DNA of 57,084 nucleotides, taken from NCBI RefSeq assembly GCF_000218485.1, contig NZ_AFPB01000022.1:1-57084 (forward strand), written 5' to 3'. Below are positions 44,097-53,168 of this stretch, in pieces. This DNA is from Aquimarina agarivorans. GTDB taxonomy: Bacteria; Bacteroidota; Bacteroidia; Flavobacteriales; Flavobacteriaceae. The notes below the pieces were generated by a model. The model had not been told where the DNA came from. It did not search any database and saw nothing but the letters and a program-made list of their open reading frames with translations. Every line of letters begins with the position of its first letter. The first letter of the stretch is position 1. The translations under genes were made by a program, and so were the position numbers.

Positions 44097-44514
44097 AATT
44101 TAAAATTAGAAAAGGTTTAATTAAAAATACTAAGAATTAAGCCAGTTTATTTGTATAAATTTTGTGTGATTACATCTAAATTATAAGTATCATTTGGTGT
44201 AGTAAAAATACTGTTTTTTACGTCGGAAAATGTAATATTACTCCATAATAAGCGTCTTACATATAACGATACGTAGTAGGCGATATGTCTAAAAAAAAAT
44301 ACATTTAATAAATTAGTAAAAAAGTATATTGCTGCTACTATATATTAAATAGGGTTATTTGTTGATTTTAAATAGTTATTTCAAAGCTTTTAGGAAAAAA
44401 ACTAATGACAATTGTAAAATTTAGCACAATTATTAGTTGTATATTCATATTTAACTTTAATTTACAGAAAATTTACTTTGCTTTAATTAGCTTAGGAAAA
44501 ACAGAAAGATTTTA
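44097..44514. other. 418-bp divergent gap between surE and prc
   Basis: AT-rich with no coding frame, repeat or RNA gene that I can recognise. It must hold the promoters of both flanking genes, but I saw no exact TAnnTTTG match at a good distance for either. Confidence 0.5.
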
Positions 44515-46653
44515 ATGAAAAAAAGTGTAATAATTTTATTGTTTGGAGTAATGGCTGGAGTTGCTTCATGTAGTTTCACCCCCAAAAATGATACAGACCC
44601 TGATCGAAATAAATTACTTATCGATTTAATTTCCTTTGTATTAGAAAAAGCACATTTTGATGCAAGAAAGGTTGATGATAATTTTTCCAAAGAAGTATTC
44701 GAAGATTTTATAGAATCTTTAGATCCTCAAAAAAGATATTTTTATCAATCTGATATTGATGAATTCAGGAAATATGAAAATTTAATTGATGATCAAATTA
44801 GAGATAAGGATTTGTCTTTTTTTAAACTTACTTACGAAAGATTTACGGAACGTGTAGATGAAGTGAAAGCGGTATATGCAGATTTGCTAAAAAAACCTTT
44901 TGACTTTACGGAAGATGAATCCATTAACACGGATTATGAAAAACTTGAATATGTTTCATCAAAAAAAGAAATGCGCAAGCGTTGGTCAAAGCGTTTAAAA
45001 TTTAGTGCCTTAAGCACTTATTATGACAGGTTAGAAGAACAAGCGCAGGATAAAGAAAATAAAGTTAAAGATGCTAAGTTTAAAACAGACGCTGAATTAG
45101 AAGTTGAGGCTCGTGAGTTAACTTTAACTTCAATAAAAGAATATTTTGAATTTACTGATGATTTAGATGAAAAAGACTGGTTTACGGTGTATATTAATTC
45201 TATTGTAGAGTCATTTGATCCGCATACATATTACTTTGCACCAAAGGATAAAGATCGTTTTGATATTTCAATGTCAGGTAAGCTGGAAGGAATAGGAGCG
45301 CGTTTGCAGAAGAAGAACGAGAATGTTAAAATCGTTGAAGTGATTTCTGGAGGACCAGCTTGGCGCGGAGAGGAAGTTGAAGTTGGTGATATTATTTTAA
45401 AAGTTAAACAAGAAGATGAAACAGAACCAATAAGTATTGTTGGGATGCGTTTGGATGACGCGGTAAGTTTAATTAAAGGACCAAAAGGGACTAAAGTTAT
45501 CTTAACTTTACGAAAAGTAGATGGAACTATTGACAATGTTGAAATTATTAGAGATGTAGTTGAGCTGGAAGAGACTTATGCTAAATCTTCATTAATTGAT
45601 AGGGATGGTAGTAAATTTGGGTTAATAAATTTACCAAAGTTCTATTTCAATATGGATGATTACGATCAACGAAATGCTGCGCTTGATGTAGAAAAGGAAA
45701 TTGAACGTTTAAAAGAAAAAAATATTGATGGCCTTGTAATTGATTTAAGAAATAACGGAGGAGGATCACTAAAAACTGTTGTTGAAATCGCAGGATTATT
45801 CATCAAAAAAGGACCAGTCGTTCAGGTAAAAGCAAAAGAAAGTAAACCACAAGTATTAAAAGATACTGATGCCTCAATAACCTGGGACGGACCATTAGTA
45901 ATTATGGTTAACGAACTTTCAGCTTCTGCTTCTGAGATTTTAGCAGCGGCTATGCAAGATTACCACCGAGCTATTGTTATTGGAAGTAAGCAAACTTATG
46001 GAAAAGGAACAGTACAAAATATCATGGATTTAAACAGATGGTTGCGTAGTAGTGATGTTGGCGATTTAGGAGCTTTAAAAATCACCACACAAAAATTTTA
46101 TCGTGTTAATGGTGGGTCAACTCAGTTGGAAGGTGTGAAAAGTGATGTCGTTGTTCCGGACAGGTACAGCTATATTGATATTGGTGAAAAAGATCAGGAC
46201 AATCCACTACCTTGGGATAAAATTGAGCCAGCAAATTTTAACTTGTGGTCTAATTTAATGGATTACAAAACCATTATTGAAAAAAGTAAACAAAGAATGG
46301 CTAATAACAGTCAGTTGCAACTGATTGATGAAAATGCTAAATGGGTTGCGGAAAGAAGAAATATTTCTGAATTCCCCATGAAGTTTTCAAGTTATAAAAA
46401 TGAGATAAAATTAAATGAAGATAAAACGGAATATTTCGAAAAGATTGATGAATACAAATCAAATTTAAAATTTAGTTCGTTGCCTTACGAAGTATCTTTA
46501 ATTGAAAAGGATTCAGTTTTAGGAGAAAAACGTAAGCGTTGGCATGAAAATTTGGTGAAGGATGTATATCTAGAGGAGGCAGTAAACGTGCTGACTGATA
46601 TAAAATTAGTTCAAAACAGTGCTAGTGGTACTTCGGGTATAATCAATAAGTAA
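44515..46653 (+). CDS. prc: Carboxy-terminal processing peptidase (Tsp/Prc, S41A)
   Basis: A 712-residue periplasmic protease with a lipoprotein-type signal (MKKSVIILLFGVMAGVASC). An N-terminal helical region (about 30-235) precedes a PDZ domain (about 240-330, LEGIGARLQKKNENVKIVEVI). The S41 catalytic domain (about 340-560) has the serine in NELSASASEI (469-473 region) and Lys497 in QTYGKGTVQ. A C-terminal DUF3340-like part ends at about residue 700. It degrades or trims proteins with exposed non-polar C-termini. The size and domain order match E. coli Prc. The ABC permease gene follows by 5 bp. Confidence 0.95.
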   Translation: MKKSVIILLFGVMAGVASCSFTPKNDTDPDRNKLLIDLISFVLEKAHFDARKVDDNFSKEVFEDFIESLDPQKRYFYQSDIDEFRKYENLIDDQIRDKDLSFFKLTYERFTERVDEVKAVYADLLKKPFDFTEDESINTDYEKLEYVSSKKEMRKRWSKRLKFSALSTYYDRLEEQAQDKENKVKDAKFKTDAELEVEARELTLTSIKEYFEFTDDLDEKDWFTVYINSIVESFDPHTYYFAPKDKDRFDISMSGKLEGIGARLQKKNENVKIVEVISGGPAWRGEEVEVGDIILKVKQEDETEPISIVGMRLDDAVSLIKGPKGTKVILTLRKVDGTIDNVEIIRDVVELEETYAKSSLIDRDGSKFGLINLPKFYFNMDDYDQRNAALDVEKEIERLKEKNIDGLVIDLRNNGGGSLKTVVEIAGLFIKKGPVVQVKAKESKPQVLKDTDASITWDGPLVIMVNELSASASEILAAAMQDYHRAIVIGSKQTYGKGTVQNIMDLNRWLRSSDVGDLGALKITTQKFYRVNGGSTQLEGVKSDVVVPDRYSYIDIGEKDQDNPLPWDKIEPANFNLWSNLMDYKTIIEKSKQRMANNSQLQLIDENAKWVAERRNISEFPMKFSSYKNEIKLNEDKTEYFEKIDEYKSNLKFSSLPYEVSLIEKDSVLGEKRKRWHENLVKDVYLEEAVNVLTDIKLVQNSASGTSGIINK

Positions 46654-46658
46654 AATAG

Positions 46659-47771
46659 ATGCAACAACGCACAACTTCGTTGAGTGGTTTAGCGCTCCAA
46701 AAATTTAAAACTAATTTTTGGAGCGTTTTAAGTTTAGGACTTATTATATTTTGTGGTTTAATTGCTCTTTTTGCATATGTATTGGCACCAGATAATTCTC
46801 AAAATGCAAATCAAATGCATTTGTCAATTCATTCGAAACCTCCTGGGTTTAAAGTGAAAATGCTTAGTGTGCCTAATGAAATAAGTAAAGAACAGTCATT
46901 GATAAGTAAGTTTTTAGTTGGGGATAAAAACAGTCCTTGGGAGTATCCAATTGAGCAGCTAAAATTTACTGATAAAGCAGTAATTATGTACCCCTACTCT
47001 TCGGGGAAAGAATTAAAAGGGGTGCCTAAAAAAATTTTATTAACTCGTTTTCCAAAAGGAAGTACAAAAAGTTCAATTGAAGCCAACTTTGTAGACCACC
47101 GTCTATTTATTTTAGGAACTGATAAATATGGCCGTGATTTGTTGAGTAGGTTGTTAATTGGTAGTAGAATATCCTTTAGTATTGGATTTATAGTGGTGTT
47201 AATTTCTTTAATAATTGGTGTGCTTTTAGGCGCACTAGCTGGTTATTTTGGAGGGGTTATTGATGTCGTTATCATGTGGATAATTAATGTAGTATGGTCA
47301 ATTCCAACCTTGCTTTTAGTTATTGCAATTACATTGGCTTTAGGCAAAGGTCTTTGGCAAGTGTATATTGCAGTGGGTTTAACGATGTGGGTGGAAGTTG
47401 CTAGAGTGGTCAGGGGACAAGTGTTAAGTATAAAACAACAACAATATGTTACCGCAGCAATAACCTTAGGATATTCTCACGCTCGCACATTGTGGTATCA
47501 CGTGTTGCCAAATAGTATTGCACCAGTAATAGTTATTGCAGCAGCCAACTTTGCAAGTGCTATTCTTATTGAAAGCGGATTGAGCTTTCTGGGAATAGGA
47601 GCACAACCTCCTGTACCAAGCTGGGGATCAATGATTAAAGATCATTATTCATATATTATCTTGGGGAAGGCGTATTTAGCTGTTGCTCCAGGAATAGCAA
47701 TAATGCTTTTAGTAATGGCATTTATGTTACTAGGGAATGGAATTAGAGATGCCTTAGATGTTAAAGGTTAA
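46659..47771 (+). CDS. ABC transporter permease, DppC/OppC type
   Basis: A 370-residue inner-membrane permease. It has a first membrane helix (about 22-45), a ~100-residue periplasmic segment, the LGTDKYGRDLLSRLLIGSRISFSIGF motif and a MetI-type core of five helices. The cytoplasmic coupling loop is AAITLGYSHARTLWYHVLPNSIAPVIV, and the SGLSFLGIGAQPPVPSWGSMI region is typical of peptide/nickel permeases. No partner permease, ATPase or binding protein is adjacent; in Bacteroidota this gene is often separated from them. It is translationally close to prc (5 bp). Confidence 0.92.
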   Translation: MQQRTTSLSGLALQKFKTNFWSVLSLGLIIFCGLIALFAYVLAPDNSQNANQMHLSIHSKPPGFKVKMLSVPNEISKEQSLISKFLVGDKNSPWEYPIEQLKFTDKAVIMYPYSSGKELKGVPKKILLTRFPKGSTKSSIEANFVDHRLFILGTDKYGRDLLSRLLIGSRISFSIGFIVVLISLIIGVLLGALAGYFGGVIDVVIMWIINVVWSIPTLLLVIAITLALGKGLWQVYIAVGLTMWVEVARVVRGQVLSIKQQQYVTAAITLGYSHARTLWYHVLPNSIAPVIVIAAANFASAILIESGLSFLGIGAQPPVPSWGSMIKDHYSYIILGKAYLAVAPGIAIMLLVMAFMLLGNGIRDALDVKG

Positions 47772-48015
47772 AAGGTATCAATGTTTCACAGGGTAAGATT
47801 TTACACTTTTAGGAAGGGGAGAAAAAATAAAGAAAAATTAGTCTTATACCATAAATTTGAGATTTAACACATTAGAAAATAAATGTGAAGTATAGACAAA
47901 AAAACGTTCTGTAAATTTGGAATTTAGGACTTAGCGGATGTGATTAATCTATGTTACGAAGACATAATTGATAATAGAAAACGTAAAATAATGTAATTCA
48001 TTAACCCACAACCAA

Positions 48016-48819
48016 ATGAAAAAATACACTTATCCATTACTTATCGCGCTAGTAACGGTGGTATTCTATTTTATTGAAAAAAAATTGGATAAGGACTATT
48101 ACAATGATTATAAGGAATCCACTAATGACTCGGTGGAAAGTCATAGTTTTAATTATCTACCCACTTCAACTACAGGACAAATTGTTGAACATGCTTATTA
48201 TACGTTATCTTATAACGAAAAACACGAGCAGGCAGAATGGGTAGCTTATGAACTATTGAAAAAGCATACCGCGTACAACGACTTTAAAAGGCCTTATTTT
48301 GAAGTAGATCCATTGGTAAAAACAAATTCTGCCAGTTGGCGAAATTATAAAAATTCAGGATACGATCGCGGACATTTATGCCCAGCGGCAGACAGACGTT
48401 TTAATAAAAAAGCACATGATGAAACATTTTTAACATCAAACATTTCGCCACAAAAACATGAGTTTAATGCAGGGATTTGGAATGATCTTGAAAAAAAAGT
48501 GCGTTACTGGTTAAAAAAAGATATGCAGTTATTTGTAGTAACTGGACCGGTGTTTGGCAATTCAAAAAAAACTATAGGTAGTGAGCAAGTAACCGTGCCA
48601 ACACACTTTTACAAAGTGATTTTAAAATACGGATCGGGTAGTCCAAAAATGATTGCATTTTTGATACCGCACCATACCACTTCGCGAAAGCTAAAGCAAT
48701 TTGTGGTTAAAACTGACAAAATTGAATCTTTATTGGGGATTGATTTTTTTAGTAAACTCCCTGATAATCTTGAAGATAAATTGGAGTCAAAAATAGATGT
48801 AGGTTTATGGCTACTGTAA
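48016..48819 (+). CDS. Secreted or membrane-anchored DNA/RNA non-specific endonuclease
   Basis: A 267-residue beta-beta-alpha-metal nuclease of the NUC1/Serratia type. It has an N-terminal hydrophobic segment (about 4-21) acting as anchor or signal, the catalytic motif D117-R-G-H120 (GYDRGHLCPAADRRF) and the metal-binding Asn in SNISPQKHEFNAGIWNDLE. The last part (FVVTGPVFG, VTVPTHFYKVI) is also diagnostic. It probably degrades extracellular or periplasmic nucleic acid for nutrients. It is monocistronic, with 244 bp upstream and 45 bp downstream to the next gene. Confidence 0.93.
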   Translation: MKKYTYPLLIALVTVVFYFIEKKLDKDYYNDYKESTNDSVESHSFNYLPTSTTGQIVEHAYYTLSYNEKHEQAEWVAYELLKKHTAYNDFKRPYFEVDPLVKTNSASWRNYKNSGYDRGHLCPAADRRFNKKAHDETFLTSNISPQKHEFNAGIWNDLEKKVRYWLKKDMQLFVVTGPVFGNSKKTIGSEQVTVPTHFYKVILKYGSGSPKMIAFLIPHHTTSRKLKQFVVKTDKIESLLGIDFFSKLPDNLEDKLESKIDVGLWLL

Positions 48820-48864
48820 AAAAATATTCCTACATAATTTAAGTTATACGGAAAACACTTTTAT

Positions 48865-49428
48865 ATGCGTATTTTATTAATTTCTTGTTTTTTTTCGTTG
48901 ATTTTTAATACTACTACTAGTATATTTGGTCAAAATGAAATAGAATTTGGTGGTATTGGAGGTTTCAATTTGTCCAATGTAGTTGGTAGCGATGTTAGTG
49001 ATGATAATGGATTGCGAGTTGGCTTGCACCTGGGAGGTTATGCTCAATTTGAAATCGATAGTGAGTTCGGTTTTAGGCCTGAATTGCATATTTTATCAGT
49101 AAAAGGAACAAGTTCAGGGGGTTTCAGAACTATTTACATGGATTTTCCGCTATTGGCAACATATCAATTGGCAGAAAAGTTTAAAGCGATGGCAGGGGTA
49201 CAGCCTTCTTTATTGTTAACGGCAAGAGTTGATGACGGTAGAGGAACTATTACAAACGATATAAGAACAATCGATCTTGGATTTGTACTTGGAGGTTGGT
49301 ATGAGCTTGACGAAAAGTGGGGCATAGGAGCTCGTTTTGTGCCAGGTATAAGTAGAGTAGGCGCAAGTGGTCAAGAGAGGTCTTACAATTTTAACTTTCA
49401 ACTATCGGTAGGATATCGATTTTTGTAA
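48865..49428 (+). CDS. Outer-membrane beta-barrel protein (porin-like, eight-strand type)
   Basis: A 187-residue protein with a signal peptide (about 1-22, ending IFGQ). Alternating hydrophobic strands run to a C-terminal aromatic end (FNFQLSVGYRFL), typical of barrels assembled by the BAM complex. Segments GIGGFNLSNVVGSDVSDDNGLRVGLHLGG and FGFRPELHILSVKGTS match the 'outer membrane beta-barrel' PorT-like group in Bacteroidota. The ligand or partner is unknown. A terminator-like hairpin begins at the stop codon. Confidence 0.85.
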   Translation: MRILLISCFFSLIFNTTTSIFGQNEIEFGGIGGFNLSNVVGSDVSDDNGLRVGLHLGGYAQFEIDSEFGFRPELHILSVKGTSSGGFRTIYMDFPLLATYQLAEKFKAMAGVQPSLLLTARVDDGRGTITNDIRTIDLGFVLGGWYELDEKWGIGARFVPGISRVGASGQERSYNFNFQLSVGYRFL

Positions 49429-49478
49429 AACTTTTGTTTAAGCTTCAAAAGGTTGCTTAAACTAAAGGTAAAAGTTTT
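49427..49478 (+). terminator. Hairpin after the beta-barrel gene
   Basis: Nested inverted repeats: AAAACTTTT (49427-49435) with AAAAGTTTT (49470-49478), and inside them GTTTAAGC (49436-49443) with GCTTAAAC (49455-49462). It has a T4 end rather than a long T-run, so termination is likely but not certain. Confidence 0.5.
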
Positions 49479-49794
49479 ACATTGAAGCATGGCTTTTGGT
49501 GTATTGTTTTATTCCTGGATCTGGATGTATCTATTTGCTATTAAATGAATTAATCTGAGGTTAGGAACACTACAAACTTCTGTAAAGGAAATGATGATAT
49601 ATTATTTTTAGTTAATTTTACTTCAATAAAAACAGTAAACGTTTTAAATAGTATTTTTGGATTCTTAAATGTACTAACAAATATCAATTTAACGGTTATA
49701 TTGGTTCTGATTTAAATTTTTAAATGGATAATTTAATGTTGGAAACGGTACAAATAGCATGAATTGTTAGTCAAACAATAAAAATTAAAAGTAC
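49479..49794. other. Gap of about 316 bp upstream of dgt
   Basis: Non-coding and AT-rich. It holds copy 2 of the dispersed repeat at 49719-49750 and presumably the dgt promoter; I see nothing else. Confidence 0.5.
49719..49750 (+). repeat. Dispersed intergenic repeat, copy 2
   Basis: TTTAAATGGATAATTTAATG followed by TTGGAAACGGTA. It matches copy 3 (55640-55672) except for a few bases and lies 44 bp before the dgt start. It is less similar to copy 1 (16964-17002). Confidence 0.6.
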
Positions 49795-51141
49795 ATGATG
49801 CAATGGGAACAACTTCTTTCTTTAAAGCGGCAAGGAGATACCAATAAGCGCTTGCGGAAGGAACAAGATGAAACCCGATTGGGTTTTGAGGTGGATTATG
49901 ATCGTATTATTTTTTCAACATCATTCCGAAGTTTACAGGATAAAACACAAGTAGTTCCTTTATCAAAAACAAGTTTTGTACATACCCGATTAACCCACAG
50001 TTTAGAGGTTTCAGTAGTTGGACGCTCACTCGGACGTATCGTTGGAAAAAAAATTATTGAAAAATATCCGGCGTTGAAAACCATACACAGGTATCATTTT
50101 AATGATTTTGGTGCCATTGTTGCCGCAGCAGCGCTTTCGCATGATATTGGCAATCCTCCTTTTGGGCATTCGGGCGAAAAAGCCATTGGCGAATACTTCA
50201 AATCAGGTAATGGAAAGCAGTATAAAAATGAGCTTTCACCAAAACAGTACACGGATTTGGTTAAATTTGAAGGGAATGCAAATGGATTTAAAATTTTAAA
50301 TGAAACAAAACAAGGAATTCAAGGAGGTTTACGTTTGTCCTATGCAACACTTGGAGCTTTTTTAAAATATCCCAAAGCATCACTTCCGCATAAGCCAACA
50401 CCTCATATAGCGCATAAAAAATATGGTTATTTTCAAAGCGAAGCTTCTTTTTTTGAAGATTTAGTTAAAGATTTGGGCATGATTGCTCATAAAGTTGATG
50501 GTGAAATTTGTTACCATCGTCATCCATTAACTTTTTTGGTGGAAGCAGCCGATGATATTTGTTATACTATAATCGATTTTGAAGATGGTATTAACTTAGG
50601 TTTGGTCGAAGAAGATTATGCGCTAGAGTATTTAATAAAATTAGTAAAGCGTAGCATTAATACAAATAAGTATCATGCCCTTACAACAACGGCTGAACGT
50701 CTAAGTTATTTACGCGCATTGGCTATAGGAACGTTAATTAATGAAGCCGCTGAAATTTTTTTGGAAAATGAACAAGATATTTTGGCAGGAAAATTTTCTA
50801 CGGACTTACTGCGCAAAAGTAAGTATCATGCGCAAATAAGCGACATCATTAAAATTAGTGTAAAAAAAATATATCAAAGTAATGAGGTGGTTGAAAAAGA
50901 AATTGCAGGCTATCAAATTTTAAATACCTTGTTGGATACTTATTGCACGGCAACAAAAAGTTACCACAATCAAAGTCAAACAGCTTATGATAAATTAATT
51001 TTAAAAGCGGAAGGCGCTCATTTCGATTACAAGAATGAGGATGTATATTTACGCCTAATTAGTATAAGTCAGTACGTAGCAAGTTTGACTGATGGGAGTG
51101 CACTGCAAAAGTTTAAAAAGGTAAAAGGGCTAAGTGTTTAA
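49795..51141 (+). CDS. dgt: Deoxyguanosinetriphosphate triphosphohydrolase-like protein
   Basis: A 448-residue HD-domain enzyme that hydrolyses dNTPs to deoxynucleoside and triphosphate. Visible signatures are FSTSFRSLQDKTQVVPL, HTRLTHSLEVSVVGRSLG with metal ligand His68, H116-D117 in LSHDIGNPPFGHSGEKA, and ADDICYTIIDFEDGI. The length matches the ~450-residue dGTPase group. Two consecutive ATG codons open the frame; either may be used. It might restrict phage by dNTP depletion as some dGTPases do, but nothing here besides the family suggests it. Confidence 0.94.
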   Translation: MMQWEQLLSLKRQGDTNKRLRKEQDETRLGFEVDYDRIIFSTSFRSLQDKTQVVPLSKTSFVHTRLTHSLEVSVVGRSLGRIVGKKIIEKYPALKTIHRYHFNDFGAIVAAAALSHDIGNPPFGHSGEKAIGEYFKSGNGKQYKNELSPKQYTDLVKFEGNANGFKILNETKQGIQGGLRLSYATLGAFLKYPKASLPHKPTPHIAHKKYGYFQSEASFFEDLVKDLGMIAHKVDGEICYHRHPLTFLVEAADDICYTIIDFEDGINLGLVEEDYALEYLIKLVKRSINTNKYHALTTTAERLSYLRALAIGTLINEAAEIFLENEQDILAGKFSTDLLRKSKYHAQISDIIKISVKKIYQSNEVVEKEIAGYQILNTLLDTYCTATKSYHNQSQTAYDKLILKAEGAHFDYKNEDVYLRLISISQYVASLTDGSALQKFKKVKGLSV

Positions 51142-51176
51142 TTTTTTACATTTATAGGTAAAATAAGGAAAGAGAT

Positions 51177-51821
51177 ATGGAAAGGGAAAATCAATATTCA
51201 AAATTTTATAAAGGGTGCACTACTGTAGAATTAAAAAAAATAATTACTCAAAAAGAGCTTTATCATGACGAGGCAAGAGTAGCAGCCTTTTTAGAATTGA
51301 AAAATCAAGGAATATTACTAAATTCAGAAGAAGAAAGTGAGCTTCAAAAATTAACGTCTAACCTAAAAGTGTCCGATCAAAAAGCTCAAAGTAAAAAAAA
51401 AGAGGGTCAAAAACCTGAGATCAATAATCCTTTGGAAACGCCAAGTTTGTATTCCCCAACAGCAGTTTTAGGATTTACCATATTATTTTCAGTCATTTTT
51501 GGTGGTATTTTAATGTTTCTTAATTTAAGAACCTTAAATAAAAAATCTACGGCACTAAAAGTGCTGTTTGCAACTATAGGATTCATGTTAATCGGAGGAT
51601 TAGTTGCTCAATGGAGCGAAATGAATCAATGGGTCATTATGCTTGTAAATGTAATTGGAGGTATCGTATTAATTGAATTCTTTTGGAAAAAATATATTGG
51701 AAATACCTCAAATTTTAACAGAAAATCAATCTTGAAGCCAGCAGTAATTTCATTATTGGTATCTTTTTTAGTGACTTATCTTTTTATATATTTAAATCAA
51801 GGAGTACTGCCAGGAATGTAG
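51177..51821 (+). CDS. Hypothetical membrane protein
   Basis: A 214-residue protein with a soluble, charged N-terminal part (about 1-95, NQYSKFYKGCTTVELKKIIT ... EEESELQKL) and four hydrophobic helices (about 98-118, 127-145, 151-168 and 190-210). The N-terminal segment resembles short helical repeats seen in other flavobacterial membrane proteins, but I cannot name a family. It starts 35 bp after dgt on the same strand and may be co-transcribed. The topology suggests a cytoplasmic N-terminus on a four-helix membrane bundle. Confidence 0.7.
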   Translation: MERENQYSKFYKGCTTVELKKIITQKELYHDEARVAAFLELKNQGILLNSEEESELQKLTSNLKVSDQKAQSKKKEGQKPEINNPLETPSLYSPTAVLGFTILFSVIFGGILMFLNLRTLNKKSTALKVLFATIGFMLIGGLVAQWSEMNQWVIMLVNVIGGIVLIEFFWKKYIGNTSNFNRKSILKPAVISLLVSFLVTYLFIYLNQGVLPGM

Positions 51822-51924
51822 TTTTAAATTGTCAGAAATTAGGCTAGGTATAGCTAATTTATGGATTTGAAATTATTTGTGGTACAATAATTGTTAATTA
51901 ATTATCAACTAAAATACAAGCAAT

Positions 51925-52368
51925 ATGAAAACGTATATACTAACATTTTTGGGCGCATTGTCTTTCTGTATGTTGTCTGCTCAAAATTCTGATAAATTAG
52001 CGGAGGATCAAAATCCGAATTATAAAGTAGCAATGGAGAAATATATGGAAAGCCCTAAAGAGCTTACCTTATTACAATCAACAACAGTACAGGAAACGTA
52101 TAAGGCAATTGATCCTTTAGAAGAAAAAAGAGAGCTACGATCACAAAGAAGACAATATAGAGCGCAACGACCATATTGGAGGCACCAACGTAGATTGGAA
52201 CGTATTAAAAACACGCGCTATTACGAAAATAATAACAATTGGGGTGGATTTTATAATTACGGTTACCGTAATAATTTTATAGGAAGGCACCAACGATTCA
52301 GAAATTACAATTACTTTGGAGGAGGCTTACTAGGTTTGGGTCTTGCAGGATCTTGCCTAATAAATTAA
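51925..52368 (+). CDS. Hypothetical secreted Arg/Tyr/Asn-rich protein
   Basis: A 147-residue protein with a signal peptide (MKTYILTFLGALSFCMLSAQ). The mature part opens with an acidic/polar region (DKLAEDQNPNYKVAMEKYME), then a very basic Arg/Gln segment (RELRSQRRQYRAQRPYWRHQRRLER) and an aromatic Asn/Tyr/Gly tail (NNNWGGFYNYGYRNN) ending GLAGSCLIN. I do not recognise it. It precedes lpoB by 36 bp and probably shares its transcript and terminator, which hints at an envelope role. The basic stretch could bind nucleic acid or anionic polymers (inference). Confidence 0.7.
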   Translation: MKTYILTFLGALSFCMLSAQNSDKLAEDQNPNYKVAMEKYMESPKELTLLQSTTVQETYKAIDPLEEKRELRSQRRQYRAQRPYWRHQRRLERIKNTRYYENNNNWGGFYNYGYRNNFIGRHQRFRNYNYFGGGLLGLGLAGSCLIN

Positions 52369-52404
52369 AATATAACTTAAGAATTTAAGATAGAAATCAT
52401 ACGA

Positions 52405-52995
52405 ATGAAAAAATCAATAATTACCCTAGTAGCAGCCGCTTTTAGCTTATCAATTATAACCACATCTTGTTCACGAAAAATCACACGAGTAGCAACTGAT
52501 ACCACTATTGATCTTAGTGGGCGTTGGAATGATACCGATTCTAGATTAGCCGCAGAGGAACTTTCAGAAGAAATTTTAACAGGAGACTGGATTACCGATT
52601 TTGTACAAAAAAATGGAAAAAAACCAGTAATGATTGTTGGTTTAGTACGCAATAAATCGCACGAGCATATTGAAAGTGAAACGTTCATCAAGGATATTGA
52701 AAAAGCTTTAATTCAAAAACAAAAAGCACGTGTAGTGCAAGGAGGAAAAATGCGAGAGGAATTGAGGGCAGAAAGAGCAGATCAACAAAATAATTCTTCA
52801 GTATCAACTATGAAAAAATTCGGACTTGAAACTGGTGCCGATTATATGTTACAAGGAAATATTAATTCAATAGTTGATGCCCATAAAAGAGAAAAAGTAG
52901 TGTATTACCAAATTGATTTAGAATTAACGCACCTTCAAACCAATGAAAAAGTTTGGATTGGCGATAAAAAAATAAAAAAATTCGTAAAAAATTAA
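52405..52995 (+). CDS. lpoB: LpoB-like penicillin-binding protein activator lipoprotein
   Basis: A 196-residue lipoprotein (signal MKKSIITLVAAAFSLSIITTSC). The mature domain matches the LpoB/FlgO-like fold: DTTIDLSGRWNDTDSRLAAEEL, KKPVMIVGLVRNKSHEHIESE, LETGADYMLQGNINSIVD and LELTHLQTNEKVWIGDKKIKKF. In gammaproteobacteria LpoB activates PBP1b from the outer membrane. In Bacteroidota the family accompanies a COG3014 lipoprotein, which follows here at 53169. The hairpin pair at 53017-53115 separates the two genes. Confidence 0.9.
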   Translation: MKKSIITLVAAAFSLSIITTSCSRKITRVATDTTIDLSGRWNDTDSRLAAEELSEEILTGDWITDFVQKNGKKPVMIVGLVRNKSHEHIESETFIKDIEKALIQKQKARVVQGGKMREELRAERADQQNNSSVSTMKKFGLETGADYMLQGNINSIVDAHKREKVVYYQIDLELTHLQTNEKVWIGDKKIKKFVKN

Positions 52996-53016
52996 AATCA
53001 ATAAGTGAAGGATATA

Positions 53017-53054
53017 TTCAAATACAATAGCTACATGTAGCTATTGTATTTGAA
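53017..53054. repeat. Perfect 38-bp palindrome without loop
   Basis: Each 19-base arm (TTCAAATACAATAGCTACA) is followed directly by its reverse complement. It sits 22 bp after the lpoB stop and 27 bp before the lpoB terminator. It has no T-tract, so it is not itself a typical terminator. Confidence 0.9.
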
Positions 53055-53081
53055 GTTACACCTTTTATTATAAGTTGATAT

Positions 53082-53115
53082 AAAAAAGGCTTTCGATACA
53101 GAAAGCCTTTTTTTT
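53082..53115 (+). terminator. Terminator between lpoB and the COG3014 gene
   Basis: A perfect stem AAAAAAGGCTTTC / GAAAGCCTTTTTT with a 6-base loop and a T8 run. Confidence 0.9.
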
Positions 53116-53168
53116 AGAGAATAAACGAGGTATACTTACACGAACACAAAAAAGATATAATTTTTTAG

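Noticed and set aside
44097..44514. Possible RNA gene in the surE-prc gap
   Set aside because: I looked for tRNA-like arms and conserved RNA hairpins and saw none.
49795..51141. dGTPase as part of an anti-phage system
   Set aside because: No defence partner genes adjoin it and the sequence fits an ordinary housekeeping dGTPase.
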